In this document: positions 35,909-45,560 of the stretch, in pieces
Numbering within the stretch: position 1 is the stretch's first letter
Layout of the letters: the number at the start of each line of letters is the position of its first letter
From: AC-32 sp963754265
GTDB taxonomy: Bacteria > Actinomycetota > Thermoleophilia > Gaiellales > Gaiellaceae
Length of the DNA: 64,000 bases
Reading direction: 5' to 3'
Assembly: GCA_963754265.1 (NCBI GenBank)
Contig: CAVWFB010000001.1
Coordinates: 248,001-312,000, forward strand
Program-made: the position numbers and the translations under genes
The notes under the pieces: model-generated
Seen by the model: the letters and a program-made list of their open reading frames with translations, nothing else
Databases searched by the model: none
What the model was told of the DNA's origin: nothing

Positions 35909-36904
35909 GTGGCCGCGCCGATCCGCATCGGCACCTGCTCGTGGGCCGACGAGTCCCTGACGCGCTACTTCTACCCGCGAGAGGTGAAGGGCGCGGAGGA
36001 CCGACTGCGCTACTACGCCGACCGGTTCGACACCGTCGAAGCGAACTCGACCTACTACAGCCTCCCCGCCGAGGAGATGGTGCGGCGCTGGCACGAGCGG
36101 ACGCCCGAGGGGTTCGTGATGCACGTCAAGGCCTTCGGGGTGATGACGCGGCATCCGGTCAAGGTGGAACAGCTACCGCCCGACCTGCGCGAGGGCGCGC
36201 CCGTGGACGAGCGCGGCCGCGTCGACCGCCCGCCGCGCGAGTTCCGGGCCGAGGTCTTCCGCCGCTTCCACGAAGCGCTCGAGCCGCTGCGGCGGAACGA
36301 CAAGCTCGGCGGGATCCTGATGCAGCTCCCGCCGTACGTCGTCTTCAAGCCCTCCTCGCTCGAGTACCTGGAATGGGCGCAGGAGCAGCTCGGCGGCGAC
36401 CAGATGCTGGTCGAGTTCCGGCACGCGAGCTGGCTCGAACCGGAGAACCGCCTGGAGACGCTCGGGTTCCTGGAGCGAAACCACATGACCCACGTGATCG
36501 TCGACGCGCCCCGAACCGAGGCGCGCAACGTCTCCCCCACGGTCGTCGCCACCACCACCCCGACCGCGTACGTGCGCTTCCACGGCCGCAACGCCGCCAC
36601 CTGGAACAAGCGGGTGCGCACGGCCGCCGAGCGGTTCGACTACCTCTACTCCGACGAGGAGCTCGGCGAGTGGGTCGAGCCGCTGTCCGAGCTCTCCGGG
36701 CAGTCGGACGAGGTGTACGCGATGTTCAACAACAACGGGCGCTCGACGATGCCGGGCCCGCCTGCCCTCGACGGTTCGACAGAAGATGGCGAGACGGTGG
36801 CCCAGGCGCCCGTGAACGCCCAGATGCTGCGGGGGCTCCTCGAGCGCGAACGGCCTTCCGGTCACGCCCGCTCCGGCGGCCGCCACGTAGCATTCGAACC
36901 GTGA
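35909..36904 (+). CDS. DUF72 (YecE-like) TIM-barrel protein
   Basis: 331 residues of the DUF72 family. Motifs are 'IRIGTCSWADESLTRYFYPR', 'VEANSTYYSLPAEEMVRRWH', 'FVMHVKAFGVMTRHP', 'ILMQLPPYVVFKPSSLEYLE', 'LVEFRHASW' and 'AYVRFHGRNAATW'. The fold resembles TIM-barrel sugar-phosphate enzymes, but the reaction is unknown. The gene heads a run of three with 4-nt overlaps (GTGA) into the esterase and amidase, so they are translationally linked although functionally unlike. Confidence 0.9.
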   Translation: MAAPIRIGTCSWADESLTRYFYPREVKGAEDRLRYYADRFDTVEANSTYYSLPAEEMVRRWHERTPEGFVMHVKAFGVMTRHPVKVEQLPPDLREGAPVDERGRVDRPPREFRAEVFRRFHEALEPLRRNDKLGGILMQLPPYVVFKPSSLEYLEWAQEQLGGDQMLVEFRHASWLEPENRLETLGFLERNHMTHVIVDAPRTEARNVSPTVVATTTPTAYVRFHGRNAATWNKRVRTAAERFDYLYSDEELGEWVEPLSELSGQSDEVYAMFNNNGRSTMPGPPALDGSTEDGETVAQAPVNAQMLRGLLERERPSGHARSGGRHVAFEP

Positions 36905-37923
36905 AACCGTGGTCGTACGACCTGGCCGGACGCCTCGACGAGCTCGAGCTCGAGAGCGACGTCCTCAAGGACAACCCGCTCGGTGACCCGCACGTGCGGC
37001 CGCTCTGGGTCTACGTCCCGCCGGGCTACGACTCCGACGAGGAGCGGCGTTACCCGTCGGTCTACGTCATCCAGGGCCTGACGGGGCAGCTCGACATGTG
37101 GCGCAACCGCAGCGCGTTCCGGCAGAACTTCCCGGAGCTCGTCGACGAGATGTTCGCGCGCGGCGACTCGCAGCCGTGCATCCTCGTCTACGTCGACGCG
37201 TGGACCTCGCTCGGCGGGAGCCAGTTCATCGACTCGCCCGGAACCGGCCGCTACCACACCTACATCTGCGAGGAGATCGTGCCGTTCGTGGACGAGCGCT
37301 ACCGCACACTCGCCGGAGCCGAGCACCGCGGAATCGCCGGCAAGTCGAGCGGAGGCTACGGCGCGATGGTCAACCCGATGCTGCGCCCGGACGTCTTCGG
37401 GGGACTCGCGACCCACGCGGGGGACGCGCTCTTCGAGATGTGCTACCTGCCCGACTTCCGGCGCTCCGTGCGCGCGCTGCGCGACCACTACGACGGCTCG
37501 TTCGAGCGCTTCTGGGAGGACTTCCGCAGTCGCCCTGCGCTCTCGAAGGACTCCGACCCCAACCTCCTGAACGACTACTGCATGGCCGCCTGCTACTCCG
37601 CCGACGAGGACGGGACGGTGCAGCTGCCCTATGACACCGCCACCGGCGAGCTGCGGCCCGAGATCTGGGAGCGCTGGCTCGCCTGGGACCCGGTGCGGAT
37701 GGCGCCCGAGCGGGCCGATGCCTTGCGCTCGCTGAAGGCGATCTACGTCGACTGTGGCTCCCGTGATCAGTTCTTCCTCGACCTCGGGGCCGAGGCGTTC
37801 AAGCGCGAGCTCGACGAGATCGGCGTGACCGGCTACTTCTACGAGCTCTTCGACGCGACCCATTCGGGGATCGAATACCGCTACCCGAAGGCGATCGCCT
37901 ACCTCGCGGAGCGGCTCTCGTGA
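36901..37923 (+). CDS. Alpha/beta hydrolase of the enterochelin-esterase/esterase D type
   Basis: 340 residues. The fold opens with 'VRPLWVYVPPGYDSDEERRY', with the nucleophile Ser in 'GIAGKSSGGYGAMVNPML' (GxSxGG), an acid in the 'IYVDCGSRDQFF' strand and the His in 'FDATHSGIEYRYPKAI'. A likely carboxylesterase; siderophore esterases share this fold, but no siderophore genes are near. GTG overlaps the DUF72 stop by 4 nt, and a TAGCAT hexamer 7 nt before it (36888-36893) could give an extra internal leaderless transcript. Confidence 0.88.
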   Translation: MKPWSYDLAGRLDELELESDVLKDNPLGDPHVRPLWVYVPPGYDSDEERRYPSVYVIQGLTGQLDMWRNRSAFRQNFPELVDEMFARGDSQPCILVYVDAWTSLGGSQFIDSPGTGRYHTYICEEIVPFVDERYRTLAGAEHRGIAGKSSGGYGAMVNPMLRPDVFGGLATHAGDALFEMCYLPDFRRSVRALRDHYDGSFERFWEDFRSRPALSKDSDPNLLNDYCMAACYSADEDGTVQLPYDTATGELRPEIWERWLAWDPVRMAPERADALRSLKAIYVDCGSRDQFFLDLGAEAFKRELDEIGVTGYFYELFDATHSGIEYRYPKAIAYLAERLS

Positions 37924-38585
37924 TCCTCGGCGCTGCGGGCCTCGCGGCCGCGGCGCTCATCTGCCTCGATCCCGGGCACGGAACGCCGCCGGCGGTCGGC
38001 AGGCAGGTCGAGCCGATCGGCCCCGGGTCGAAGGTGATGAAGATCAAGGACGGCGGGGGAGCATCGGGTGAGGCAGGCGTCGCGCTCGCGGTCGCGCGCC
38101 GGACGCGATCGCTCCTGCTCGCGCGCGGGTACCGGGTCGCGATGACGCGCACGGGCCCGACCTTCCGCTACGGAACCGGCGGCAACATCGCCCGCGCCCA
38201 GTTCTGCAACCGGCGGCACGCTGCGCTGATGGTGCGCATCCACGCCGACGGCTCCCAGAACACCTCGCTCCACGGGATCTCGACGCTGGTTCCCGCCTGG
38301 CACCGTGGCTGGACGAACGACATCTACGGGCCCAGCCTGCGCGCGGGACGGATGCTGCAGCGGGCCCTCGTGAGCGCGACCGGAGCGGCCGACCGCGGCC
38401 TCGTCCGCCGCTCCGACCTGACCGGCTTCAACTGGGCGAACGTGCCTGCGGTGCTCGTCGAGGCGGGCTTTCTCTCGAACCCGGCCGAGCGGCGCCTCCT
38501 GCACAGCGGCGCCTACCAGCAGCGCCTGGCGGTCGGGCTCACCGCCGGGATCGCGTCGTTCATCGCGCTCCCGGGCTCGAAGTAG
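37920..38585 (+). CDS. N-acetylmuramoyl-L-alanine amidase (Amidase_3)
   Basis: 221-residue zinc amidase that cuts the lactyl-alanine bond of peptidoglycan. Zn ligands are His in 'ICLDPGHGTPPA', Glu in 'GASGEAGVALAVARRT' and His in 'ALMVRIHADGSQN'; the catalytic Glu is in 'VPAVLVEAGFLSNPAERRLL'. The start 'ILGAAGLAAAALI' is hydrophobic but short, so export would need it as a signal anchor. It overlaps the esterase stop by 4 nt. Confidence 0.9.
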   Translation: MILGAAGLAAAALICLDPGHGTPPAVGRQVEPIGPGSKVMKIKDGGGASGEAGVALAVARRTRSLLLARGYRVAMTRTGPTFRYGTGGNIARAQFCNRRHAALMVRIHADGSQNTSLHGISTLVPAWHRGWTNDIYGPSLRAGRMLQRALVSATGAADRGLVRRSDLTGFNWANVPAVLVEAGFLSNPAERRLLHSGAYQQRLAVGLTAGIASFIALPGSK

Positions 38586-38600
38586 CTCGGAGACGCGTCG

Positions 38601-38897
38601 TTATTCGGGCGGTTGGCCGCGCATCTCCTCGGCGGCCGCGCGCCCGCGCTCGTGGACGGCCTTGCGGCGGTCGTCGACCTCTGGCTCCGGCCCGATTACC
38701 TCGTCGACGGGCGTCTCCGCCGACTCGAACTCCTCGCGCTCCTCGACCATCGTGCGCGACTCGTCGAGCTTGTGGCGCAGCTCCTCGGCCCGGGGGTCCT
38801 CGCCGGGAGAAGGCTCCTCCTTGTGCCGCAGGGCCCGGTAGGCGGCCGCCCCTGCGACCCCCACCGCACCTGCGAGCCAGGCGATCCGGGCTCTCAT
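38601..38897 (-). CDS. Small membrane-anchored acidic protein, unknown
   Basis: 98 residues. A single N-terminal hydrophobic segment 'IAWLAGAVGVAGAAAYRALR' is followed by a strongly charged tail ('EEPSPGEDPRAEELRHKLDE', 'EEREEFESAETPVDEVI'). This 'one helix plus acidic tail' shape is common among small actinobacterial proteins near rpsF. It is divergent from rpsF and its start lies 12 bp from the rpsF promoter's -10. The function is unknown. Confidence 0.7.
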   Translation of the reverse strand: MRARIAWLAGAVGVAGAAAYRALRHKEEPSPGEDPRAEELRHKLDESRTMVEEREEFESAETPVDEVIGPEPEVDDRRKAVHERGRAAAEEMRGQPPE

Positions 38898-38905
38898 CGG
38901 CCCGA

Positions 38906-38914
38906 TGCTACACT
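38906..38914 (+). promoter_or_regulatory. Extended -10 promoter of the rpsF operon
   Basis: TGCTACACT (TGn plus TACACT) about 95 nt before rpsF. The leader between (38915-39008) has several stem-forming segments and ends with a strong AGGGAGG. It could host the S6:S18-type autoregulatory leader known upstream of rpsF, which I cannot confirm by eye. Confidence 0.5.
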
Positions 38915-39008
38915 GGCGCCCTTCCTGCCACGCCATCGCGTCGTTCGCTCCCGAGCGGCGCTTGCCGGCGAGGCCGCCTGAGACCGAAGGAAGGGAGGTA
39001 TCGGGAGC

Positions 39009-39401
39009 GTGACCGACTACGAAATCCTGCTCATGCTCGATCCCGAGCTGTCCGACGAGCGCCAGAACGAGATCGTCACCCGCGCCCGCGAGGCGATCGA
39101 GCGGGACGGCGGCCGCTTCGACGGGCACGAGCCCTGGGGCCGGCGTCGCCTCGAGTACGAGATCGACCACAAGCGCGAGGGCTCCTACCACCTGCTGACC
39201 TTCGCCTCCGAGCCCGCGACGCTGACCGAGATCTCGCGCGTGCTGAAGATCACCGACGGCGTCATGCGCCACCTGGCAGTGCGCCGCGTCGAGGGCGCCT
39301 CGACGCGTCCCCCGCAGCCCGCTCCCGAAGAGCCCGTAGCGGCGGCCGCCCGCACGAGTCAGGATTCCGAGACCCGAACCGAGACCGAAAGCCCCGCCTG
39401 A
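39009..39401 (+). CDS. rpsF: Ribosomal protein bS6
   Basis: 130 residues, GTG start. The core is classic S6: 'YEILLMLDPELSDERQNEIV', 'GRRRLEYEIDHKREGSYHLL' and 'ITDGVMRHLAVRRV'. A Pro/Ala/Thr-rich C-terminal tail of about 30 residues extends past the core. S6 binds S18 on the 30S platform. First gene of rpsF-ssb-rpsR-rplI, the standard order. Confidence 0.97.
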   Translation: MTDYEILLMLDPELSDERQNEIVTRAREAIERDGGRFDGHEPWGRRRLEYEIDHKREGSYHLLTFASEPATLTEISRVLKITDGVMRHLAVRRVEGASTRPPQPAPEEPVAAAARTSQDSETRTETESPA

Positions 39402-39415
39402 GAGGAGAGGGAGGA

Positions 39416-39853
39416 ATGGCCAACATCAACCGCGTCGTCCTCGTCGGAAACCTGACCAAGGATCCCGAGCTTCGCCATACGCCAAGCGGCACCGCCGTCT
39501 GCAAGCTGCGCCTCGCCGTGAACACGCGCCAGAAGGACGGCGCCACCGGCGAATGGGGCGACAAGCCGAACTACTTCGACGTCACCGTCTGGGGCAACCA
39601 GGGCGAGAGCTGCGCGCAGTACCTCGCGAAGGGCCGCCCCGTCGCCGTGGACGGCCGGCTCGACTGGCGCGAGTGGGATGCCCAGGACGGCACCAAGCGC
39701 CAGGCCGTCGAGATCATCGCCGACAGCGTCCAGTTCCTGGGCGGCAGGCCGGAGGGCGAGGCCGGCGCACAGCCGCAGTTCGTCCCGAGCGGCGCCACGA
39801 CCGAGAACGCCGACTTCGGCAGCTCCGCCAGCGACGACGACATCCCGTTCTGA
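39416..39853 (+). CDS. ssb: Single-stranded DNA-binding protein
   Basis: 145 residues. The OB fold has 'INRVVLVGNLTKDPELRHTP', 'KPNYFDVTVWGNQGESCAQY' and 'VAVDGRLDWREWDAQDGTKR'; a flexible linker leads to the acidic tip 'DDDIPF', the docking site for partner proteins. GAGGGAGG precedes the ATG. The stop overlaps rpsR (TGATG). Confidence 0.98.
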   Translation: MANINRVVLVGNLTKDPELRHTPSGTAVCKLRLAVNTRQKDGATGEWGDKPNYFDVTVWGNQGESCAQYLAKGRPVAVDGRLDWREWDAQDGTKRQAVEIIADSVQFLGGRPEGEAGAQPQFVPSGATTENADFGSSASDDDIPF

Positions 39854-40116
39854 TGGCCCAGCGAGACCAGCGACAGCAGCGCAAGGGGCGCCCCGCGCCC
39901 GGCGGGCCGATCCGGAAACGGAACTGCTACTTCTGCCGCGAGAAGATCACGGAGGTCGACTACAAGAACGCGAACCAGCTCCGCCGCTACGTCTCCGAGA
40001 AGGGCAAGATCCGCTCCCGGCGGATCACCGGCGCCTGTCGGCGGCACCAGCGGCAGGTCGCGCTGGCAGTGAAGCGGGCGCGCGAGATGGCGCTCCTCCC
40101 CTACTCCACCGGCTAG
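39853..40116 (+). CDS. rpsR: Ribosomal protein bS18 (zinc-ligand form)
   Basis: 87 residues. The core 'KRNCYFCREKITEVDYKNAN' and 'RSRRITGACRRHQRQVALAV' contains Cys residues (CxxC plus a downstream Cys, with His) of the C+ zinc-binding type. Its ATG overlaps the ssb stop by one base. In actinobacteria a zinc-free paralogue may exist elsewhere. Confidence 0.96.
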   Translation: MAQRDQRQQRKGRPAPGGPIRKRNCYFCREKITEVDYKNANQLRRYVSEKGKIRSRRITGACRRHQRQVALAVKRAREMALLPYSTG

Positions 40117-40119
40117 GGC

Positions 40120-40806
40120 ATGCAGGTCATCCTCCGACAGGACGTCGAGAAGATCGGGTTGCGCGGCGAGGTCGTGGACGTCGCTCCCGGCTTCGCGCGC
40201 AACTTTCTCCTCCCGCGAAAGCTGGCCGAGACGGCGACGCCTGCGAAGGTCGCCGAGCTGCGCAAGCACGAGGAGAAGCGTGCTCGGCACGAGGCACAGA
40301 GCTTCGAGCAGGGGCAGGAGATCGCGCAGAAGGTCGAGGCCGCCGAGTTGCGCTTCGACGTCCCCGCCGGCGAGACGGGCACGCTCTTCGGCTCGGTCAC
40401 CGCGACCGACATCACCGAGCTGCTGTGGCAATCGCAGAAGGTGCGGGTCGACCGGCGCAAGCTCGAGCTGCCCGAGTCGATCAAGCGGATCGGGCGCTAC
40501 CAGATCCCGGTCGAGCTCTTTGCCGACGTGACCGCCACGCTCCGAGTCGCGGTCGTGCCGGAGGGCGGCGAGCTGCCGCCACAGGAGGAGCTCGACGCGA
40601 TCGCCGCGGCCGAGGCCGAGGCGGAAGCGGCCTCCGAGGCCGAGGCGCAGGCCCAGCACGAGGAGGCCGAAGCCGAGATCGAGGCGGTCGTGGCGGAGGA
40701 GGAGGCCGAGCCGGAGCCCGAGTCCGAGCCGGCTGCCGAGGCCGAGCAGGTGCCCGAGGACGCGTTCGACCGGGCTGCCGATTCCGCCGAACCCGAGCGG
40801 GAGTAG
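40120..40806 (+). CDS. rplI: Ribosomal protein bL9 with long acidic C-terminal extension
   Basis: 228 residues. Residues 1-~150 are ordinary L9: 'MQVILRQDVEKIGLRGEVVD', 'VAPGFARNFLLPRKLAETAT', central helix 'KHEEKRARHEAQSFEQGQEI' and the C domain 'GTLFGSVTATDITELL'. Residues ~152-228 add an Ala/Glu-rich acidic tail ('AEAEAEAASEAEAQAQHEE', 'EEEAEPEPESEPAAEAEQ') that typical ~150-residue L9 lacks. It starts 3 nt after the rpsR stop. The call itself is certain; the tail's role is unknown. Confidence 0.96.
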   Translation: MQVILRQDVEKIGLRGEVVDVAPGFARNFLLPRKLAETATPAKVAELRKHEEKRARHEAQSFEQGQEIAQKVEAAELRFDVPAGETGTLFGSVTATDITELLWQSQKVRVDRRKLELPESIKRIGRYQIPVELFADVTATLRVAVVPEGGELPPQEELDAIAAAEAEAEAASEAEAQAQHEEAEAEIEAVVAEEEAEPEPESEPAAEAEQVPEDAFDRAADSAEPERE

Positions 40807-40824
40807 CAACAAGAGCGCACAGCC

Positions 40825-40931
40825 TTCTCCACAGGTTGCCGCCCGCCTGTGGAATTCCGCAGAGACTTTCCGCTCCGAGCGGGAAAATCACCCACAGGTG
40901 TCGTCCGGGCGCCGTGGGAACCTGTGTTCCC
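40825..40931. promoter_or_regulatory. Gap before dnaB with repeated CCACAGG motifs
   Basis: CCACAGG occurs at 40829-40835, inverted at 40846-40852 (forming a hairpin), again at 40892-40898, and CCTGTG at 40921-40926. TTCTCCACA (40825-40833) differs from the DnaA box TTATNCACA by one base. A GGGAAC-CTGT-GTTCCC stem (40916-40931) followed by TTAT looks like a terminator for the ribosomal operon. No ORF is present. Confidence 0.45.
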
Positions 40932-41030
40932 TTATGCCTGCAAACTGCCCGGATCGGGCCCTAAACGACCTGTCGAAAGCCGGGTCGTCCAGACCTTTCA
41001 TGGCCGTCTCCGGAGTGCTTAGTTAGCGCG

Positions 41031-42380
<1,350 letters not shown>

Positions 42381-42447
42381 GAGCGCTTGTGCAGACACCT
42401 TCTCATGCGTCGACCGGTCGTTTCAGACGAGCGCACGGGCGGAGCCC

Positions 42448-42714
42448 GTGCCCACTGAAGACGGCAGCGCAAGCGCAGCCTTAGATATGTACGAGCAAAC
42501 CGTCGTGCTCCTCGCCCGCACCATCGCGTTCACAGTCGTCTGCCAGGACTGCGCCGAGAGTAGCCCGCAGGATGAGTACGCGGGCCTGACCGCACAGGGA
42601 ACGCTCCGCCTCGGCCACGACGTCGGCTGGACGACGTGCCCGAAAGGACACCGCATCCGCGTGATCCGCGCGGGTGGCGCGGTCGCAGCCGAAGCGACCT
42701 CGCCCCTCTGGTGA
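42448..42714 (+). CDS. Small putative zinc-ribbon protein
   Basis: 88 residues from GTG 42448 (or 76 from ATG 42487). Cys/His residues are arranged 'VVCQDCAESSPQ' and 'WTTCPKGHRIRV' (CxxC ... CPxxH), consistent with a degenerate zinc ribbon. Nothing else identifies it. It lies after dnaB in the same direction with a 67-bp gap; a shared transcript is possible. The family is unknown. Confidence 0.5.
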   Translation: MPTEDGSASAALDMYEQTVVLLARTIAFTVVCQDCAESSPQDEYAGLTAQGTLRLGHDVGWTTCPKGHRIRVIRAGGAVAAEATSPLW

Positions 42715-42754
42715 CCTAGTCAATCGGGAGCTTCAGGAGGAAGGGCTAGGGCCG

Positions 42755-43234
42755 TCAGCCGGTCGGCCGCTCCGCCGACTCGAGAACCTCCAGCACGTCC
42801 TTGGAATGGGTTATCGGGAGCCTGTTCCCCTCGAGCTCGATCCGCGAGCCCGTCTCCTCGTCGACGAGCTCGAGCACGCGGACGTTGACCCGCTGGTGCA
42901 CTTTGGCGGTCAGCCCTGCGCGTGGAACCGCGAACAAGATCTCGCCGGGCTCCTTGCGCCGGCTATGGCCTTCCAGGCCGTAAACCTTCGTCTGGGTCAC
43001 GCCGACCATCACCTGTGACGGCAGCCCGCTCGCCATCTTGCCCGCAGCCCTTCCTGCGAGCACACCCACGCCGAGCCCGACCGATCCGCCGACCTCGTCG
43101 CCGATCATGGCTCCGGCGAACATCGACCCGGAAACGCCGCGCGGCTCGAACTGACCCACGGCCAAGACCGTGTCCTCGACACCGTGGCTCGCGAGCGCCG
43201 TTTGGAACAGCTCCACCATCTTCTGCTCCGACAC
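42755..43234 (-). CDS. Hypothetical protein with glycine-rich segment
   Basis: 159 residues. A central 'MIGDEVGGSVGLGVGVLAGR' stretch looks like a glycine-zipper or buried helix; flanking regions are soluble-type ('MVELFQTALASHGVEDTVLA', 'KVHQRVNVRVLELVDEETGS'). The GTG start has a TGAGGA immediately upstream. I do not recognise the family. It is divergent from the acetyltransferase gene at 43328. Confidence 0.6.
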   Translation of the reverse strand: MSEQKMVELFQTALASHGVEDTVLAVGQFEPRGVSGSMFAGAMIGDEVGGSVGLGVGVLAGRAAGKMASGLPSQVMVGVTQTKVYGLEGHSRRKEPGEILFAVPRAGLTAKVHQRVNVRVLELVDEETGSRIELEGNRLPITHSKDVLEVLESAERPTG

Positions 43235-43327
43235 GTCCTCACTCTAGCTCGACGGTGTCGCGCAGTTTGGGGAAGAACGGACGCGCCCACCGCACGGGCA
43301 GTCGCGGTTTGAGACGCTCCGCTTGAG

Positions 43328-44074
43328 ATGCCGCTCCAGTTCCCGACGCGTGCCGAGCGGCCCGGCCGCCTCCCACACGCAGCCAGCCTCAGGGAGCGGG
43401 CGGTCTGGCCCGAGTTCCTGTACCACGACCCCGTTCTCGAACGCCTCTTCGGCCGTGTGATTGCCGAATACGCCGAGTTTCAGTTCTACGCCTGGGATGA
43501 CGAGCGCGAGGAGGTCGTCGGTGTGGGGATGGCGGTTCCCGCGTGGTGGGACGGAGAGGCTGCGAGCCTGCCCGACGGAGGCCTCGACGCCGTCGTCGAA
43601 GCGCGGTTCGCAGAGGGAACTCCGGAGCCGACCGTGCTCTGCGCGCTGCAGATCTTGATCGCGCCCGAGTGCCGGGGCGAGGGTCTCAGCAATCGCATGA
43701 TCCGGCGGATGGCCGAGATCGGTCGCGACCACGGGCTCGACACGCTGATCGCTCCGGTCCGGCCGACCCTCAAGCATTTGTACCCGCTCACTCCGATGGA
43801 GCGATACATCGGTTGGCGCCGCGCGGACGGAACTCACTTCGACCCATGGCTGAGGACGCACGAGCGTCTCGGAGCCGAAATCGTCAAGGTCGCGCCGCAA
43901 TCGACCAGCGCCCCGGGCTCGGTCGCCGAGTGGGAGGAATGGGCGGAGATGGCGTTTCCCGAGACGGGCGCCTACGTCGTGCCCGGCGCGCTCGTCCCCG
44001 TCGAGATCGACCGCGAACGCGACGAGGGCCTCTACGTGGAGCCGAACGTCTGGATGGTGCACTCGGCAGGCTAG
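43328..44074 (+). CDS. GNAT-type acetyltransferase
   Basis: 248 residues. The GNAT core is in 'CALQILIAPECRGEGLSNRM' (acetyl-CoA P-loop RGEGLS), followed by 'IRRMAEIGRDHGLDTLIAPV'. N- and C-terminal extensions are longer than in small GNATs, and 'VRPTLKHLYPLTPMERYIGW' follows the core. Substrate unknown. It is the only gene in the 43.3-44.1 kb stretch. Confidence 0.8.
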   Translation: MPLQFPTRAERPGRLPHAASLRERAVWPEFLYHDPVLERLFGRVIAEYAEFQFYAWDDEREEVVGVGMAVPAWWDGEAASLPDGGLDAVVEARFAEGTPEPTVLCALQILIAPECRGEGLSNRMIRRMAEIGRDHGLDTLIAPVRPTLKHLYPLTPMERYIGWRRADGTHFDPWLRTHERLGAEIVKVAPQSTSAPGSVAEWEEWAEMAFPETGAYVVPGALVPVEIDRERDEGLYVEPNVWMVHSAG

Positions 44075-44173
44075 GCGTGCCGGTCCGCTCGCCACCCAAC
44101 ACCTCCTGTCGACAGCCGACGACGTAGGGCAAACTCCAGGCTGTGCCTGCCACAGTGATCATCGGGGCGCCAA

Positions 44174-44222
44174 GGCGCCCGCTCGTCGGGCGCCGATTGG
44201 AGGACGTGCGGGCTTTGCCCGC
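44174..44222 (+). promoter_or_regulatory. Tandem hairpins in the purA leader
   Basis: ggcgcccg-ctcgt-cgggcgcc (44174-44194, 8 bp) and gcgggc-ttt-gcccgc (44208-44222, 6 bp) lie 40-90 nt before purA. They may be a terminator/antiterminator or simply leader structure; no known purine riboswitch motif is recognised. Confidence 0.4.
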
Positions 44223-44261
44223 GCATCCGGGCCAAGTCCACTGCGCACTCGGAGTGGCTTG

Positions 44262-45560
44262 ATGCCGGCGACCGTCGTCGTCGGCGCGCAGTGGGGCGAC
44301 GAAGGCAAGGGCAAGATCGTCGATCTGCTCGCCCAGCACTCCGACCTCGTGTGCCGCTACCAGGGCGGGCCGAACGCGGGGCACACGATCGTCGTCGACG
44401 GCGAGAAGTTCAAGTTCCACCACATGCCGTCCGGGATCCTGCACGGGAAGGAGTGCATCCTCGGCGCCGGTTGCGTGATCGACCCGGAGGTCTTCGTGCG
44501 CGAGCTCGACGACCTCGAAGCCCGCGGGATCTCGACGGAGGTGGTGAGGCTCTCGGGCGAGGCGCACCTGATCATGCCTTGGCACGTGGCGATCGACCAG
44601 GGCACCGAGCGGCGGCTCGGCAACCTCCAGATCGGCACCACCAAGCGCGGCATCGGCCCGGCGTACGCGGACAAGGCCTCGAGGCTCGGGATCCGCGTCC
44701 AGGACCTGCTCGAGCCGAAGATCCTGCGGCAGAAGATCGAGGTCGCGCTCGCCGAGAAGAACGTCTGGCTCGAGCGGGTGTACGGCGCCGAGCCGCTCGA
44801 GCTCGAGGACCTGGCCGCGCGCTACGAGGGCTTCGCGCAGCGCCTGCGGCCGTACGTGGCCGACACCTCGCTCCTGGTCGACCGGGCGCTCCGCGAGGGC
44901 AGGTTCGTCCTGCTCGAAGGCGCGCAGGGAACGTTGCTCGACCTCGACCACGGCACCTACCCGTTCGTCACCTCGTCGGGCACGGTCGCCGGGGCGGCCG
45001 CGGTCGGGACGGGGATCGGGCCGAACAGGATCGACTCGATCATCGGCGTCGCCAAGGCCTACCTGACACGCGTCGGCGAAGGGCCGTTCCCGACGGAGAT
45101 CGAAGGCGACGGCCAGGCGCGCGTGCGCGACCTCGGCGCGGAGTTCGGCACGACCACCGGGCGTGAGCGCCGCTGCGGCTGGCTCGACCTGGTCGCGCTG
45201 CGCTACGCGGTGCGCCTGAACGGGATCACCTCGCTGGCGTTGACCAAGCTCGACGTCCTCTCGGCCTTCGACGAGCTTCCGGTCTGCGTGCGCTACCAGC
45301 TGCGAGATGGATCCGAGACTGCCGAATTCCCGGCTCACCAGAGCGACTTCCACCACTGCCGGCCCGTGTACGAGTCGCTCCCGGGATGGGCGGAGCCGCT
45401 GGACGAGATCACCGAGCTCGGCTCGTTGCCGGCGAACGCGCGGCGCTACGTCGAGTTCGTCGAGCGGGAGCTCGGGGTGACGGTGTCGCTGATCGGCACC
45501 GGCGCGGAGCGCGAGCGCGTGCTTGCGCCAGGATCGCTCGAGGCGCTCGCTCGGCCCTAG
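44262..45560 (+). CDS. purA: Adenylosuccinate synthetase
   Basis: 432-residue GTP-dependent ligase making adenylosuccinate from IMP and Asp. Motifs are 'VVVGAQWGDEGKGKIVDLLA' (P-loop), 'GGPNAGHTIVVDGEKFKFHH', 'QIGTTKRGIGPAYADKASR' and 'EFGTTTGRERRCGWLDLVAL'. The ATG at 44262 is chosen because GGAG lies 7 nt upstream; a TTG one codon earlier is less likely. The stop shares a CTAG with the convergent methyltransferase gene. Confidence 0.98.
   Translation: MPATVVVGAQWGDEGKGKIVDLLAQHSDLVCRYQGGPNAGHTIVVDGEKFKFHHMPSGILHGKECILGAGCVIDPEVFVRELDDLEARGISTEVVRLSGEAHLIMPWHVAIDQGTERRLGNLQIGTTKRGIGPAYADKASRLGIRVQDLLEPKILRQKIEVALAEKNVWLERVYGAEPLELEDLAARYEGFAQRLRPYVADTSLLVDRALREGRFVLLEGAQGTLLDLDHGTYPFVTSSGTVAGAAAVGTGIGPNRIDSIIGVAKAYLTRVGEGPFPTEIEGDGQARVRDLGAEFGTTTGRERRCGWLDLVALRYAVRLNGITSLALTKLDVLSAFDELPVCVRYQLRDGSETAEFPAHQSDFHHCRPVYESLPGWAEPLDEITELGSLPANARRYVEFVERELGVTVSLIGTGAERERVLAPGSLEALARP

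Noticed and set aside
40807..41030. Chromosome replication origin
   Set aside because: dnaA, dnaN and a real cluster of consensus DnaA boxes are missing; only one near-match box is seen.
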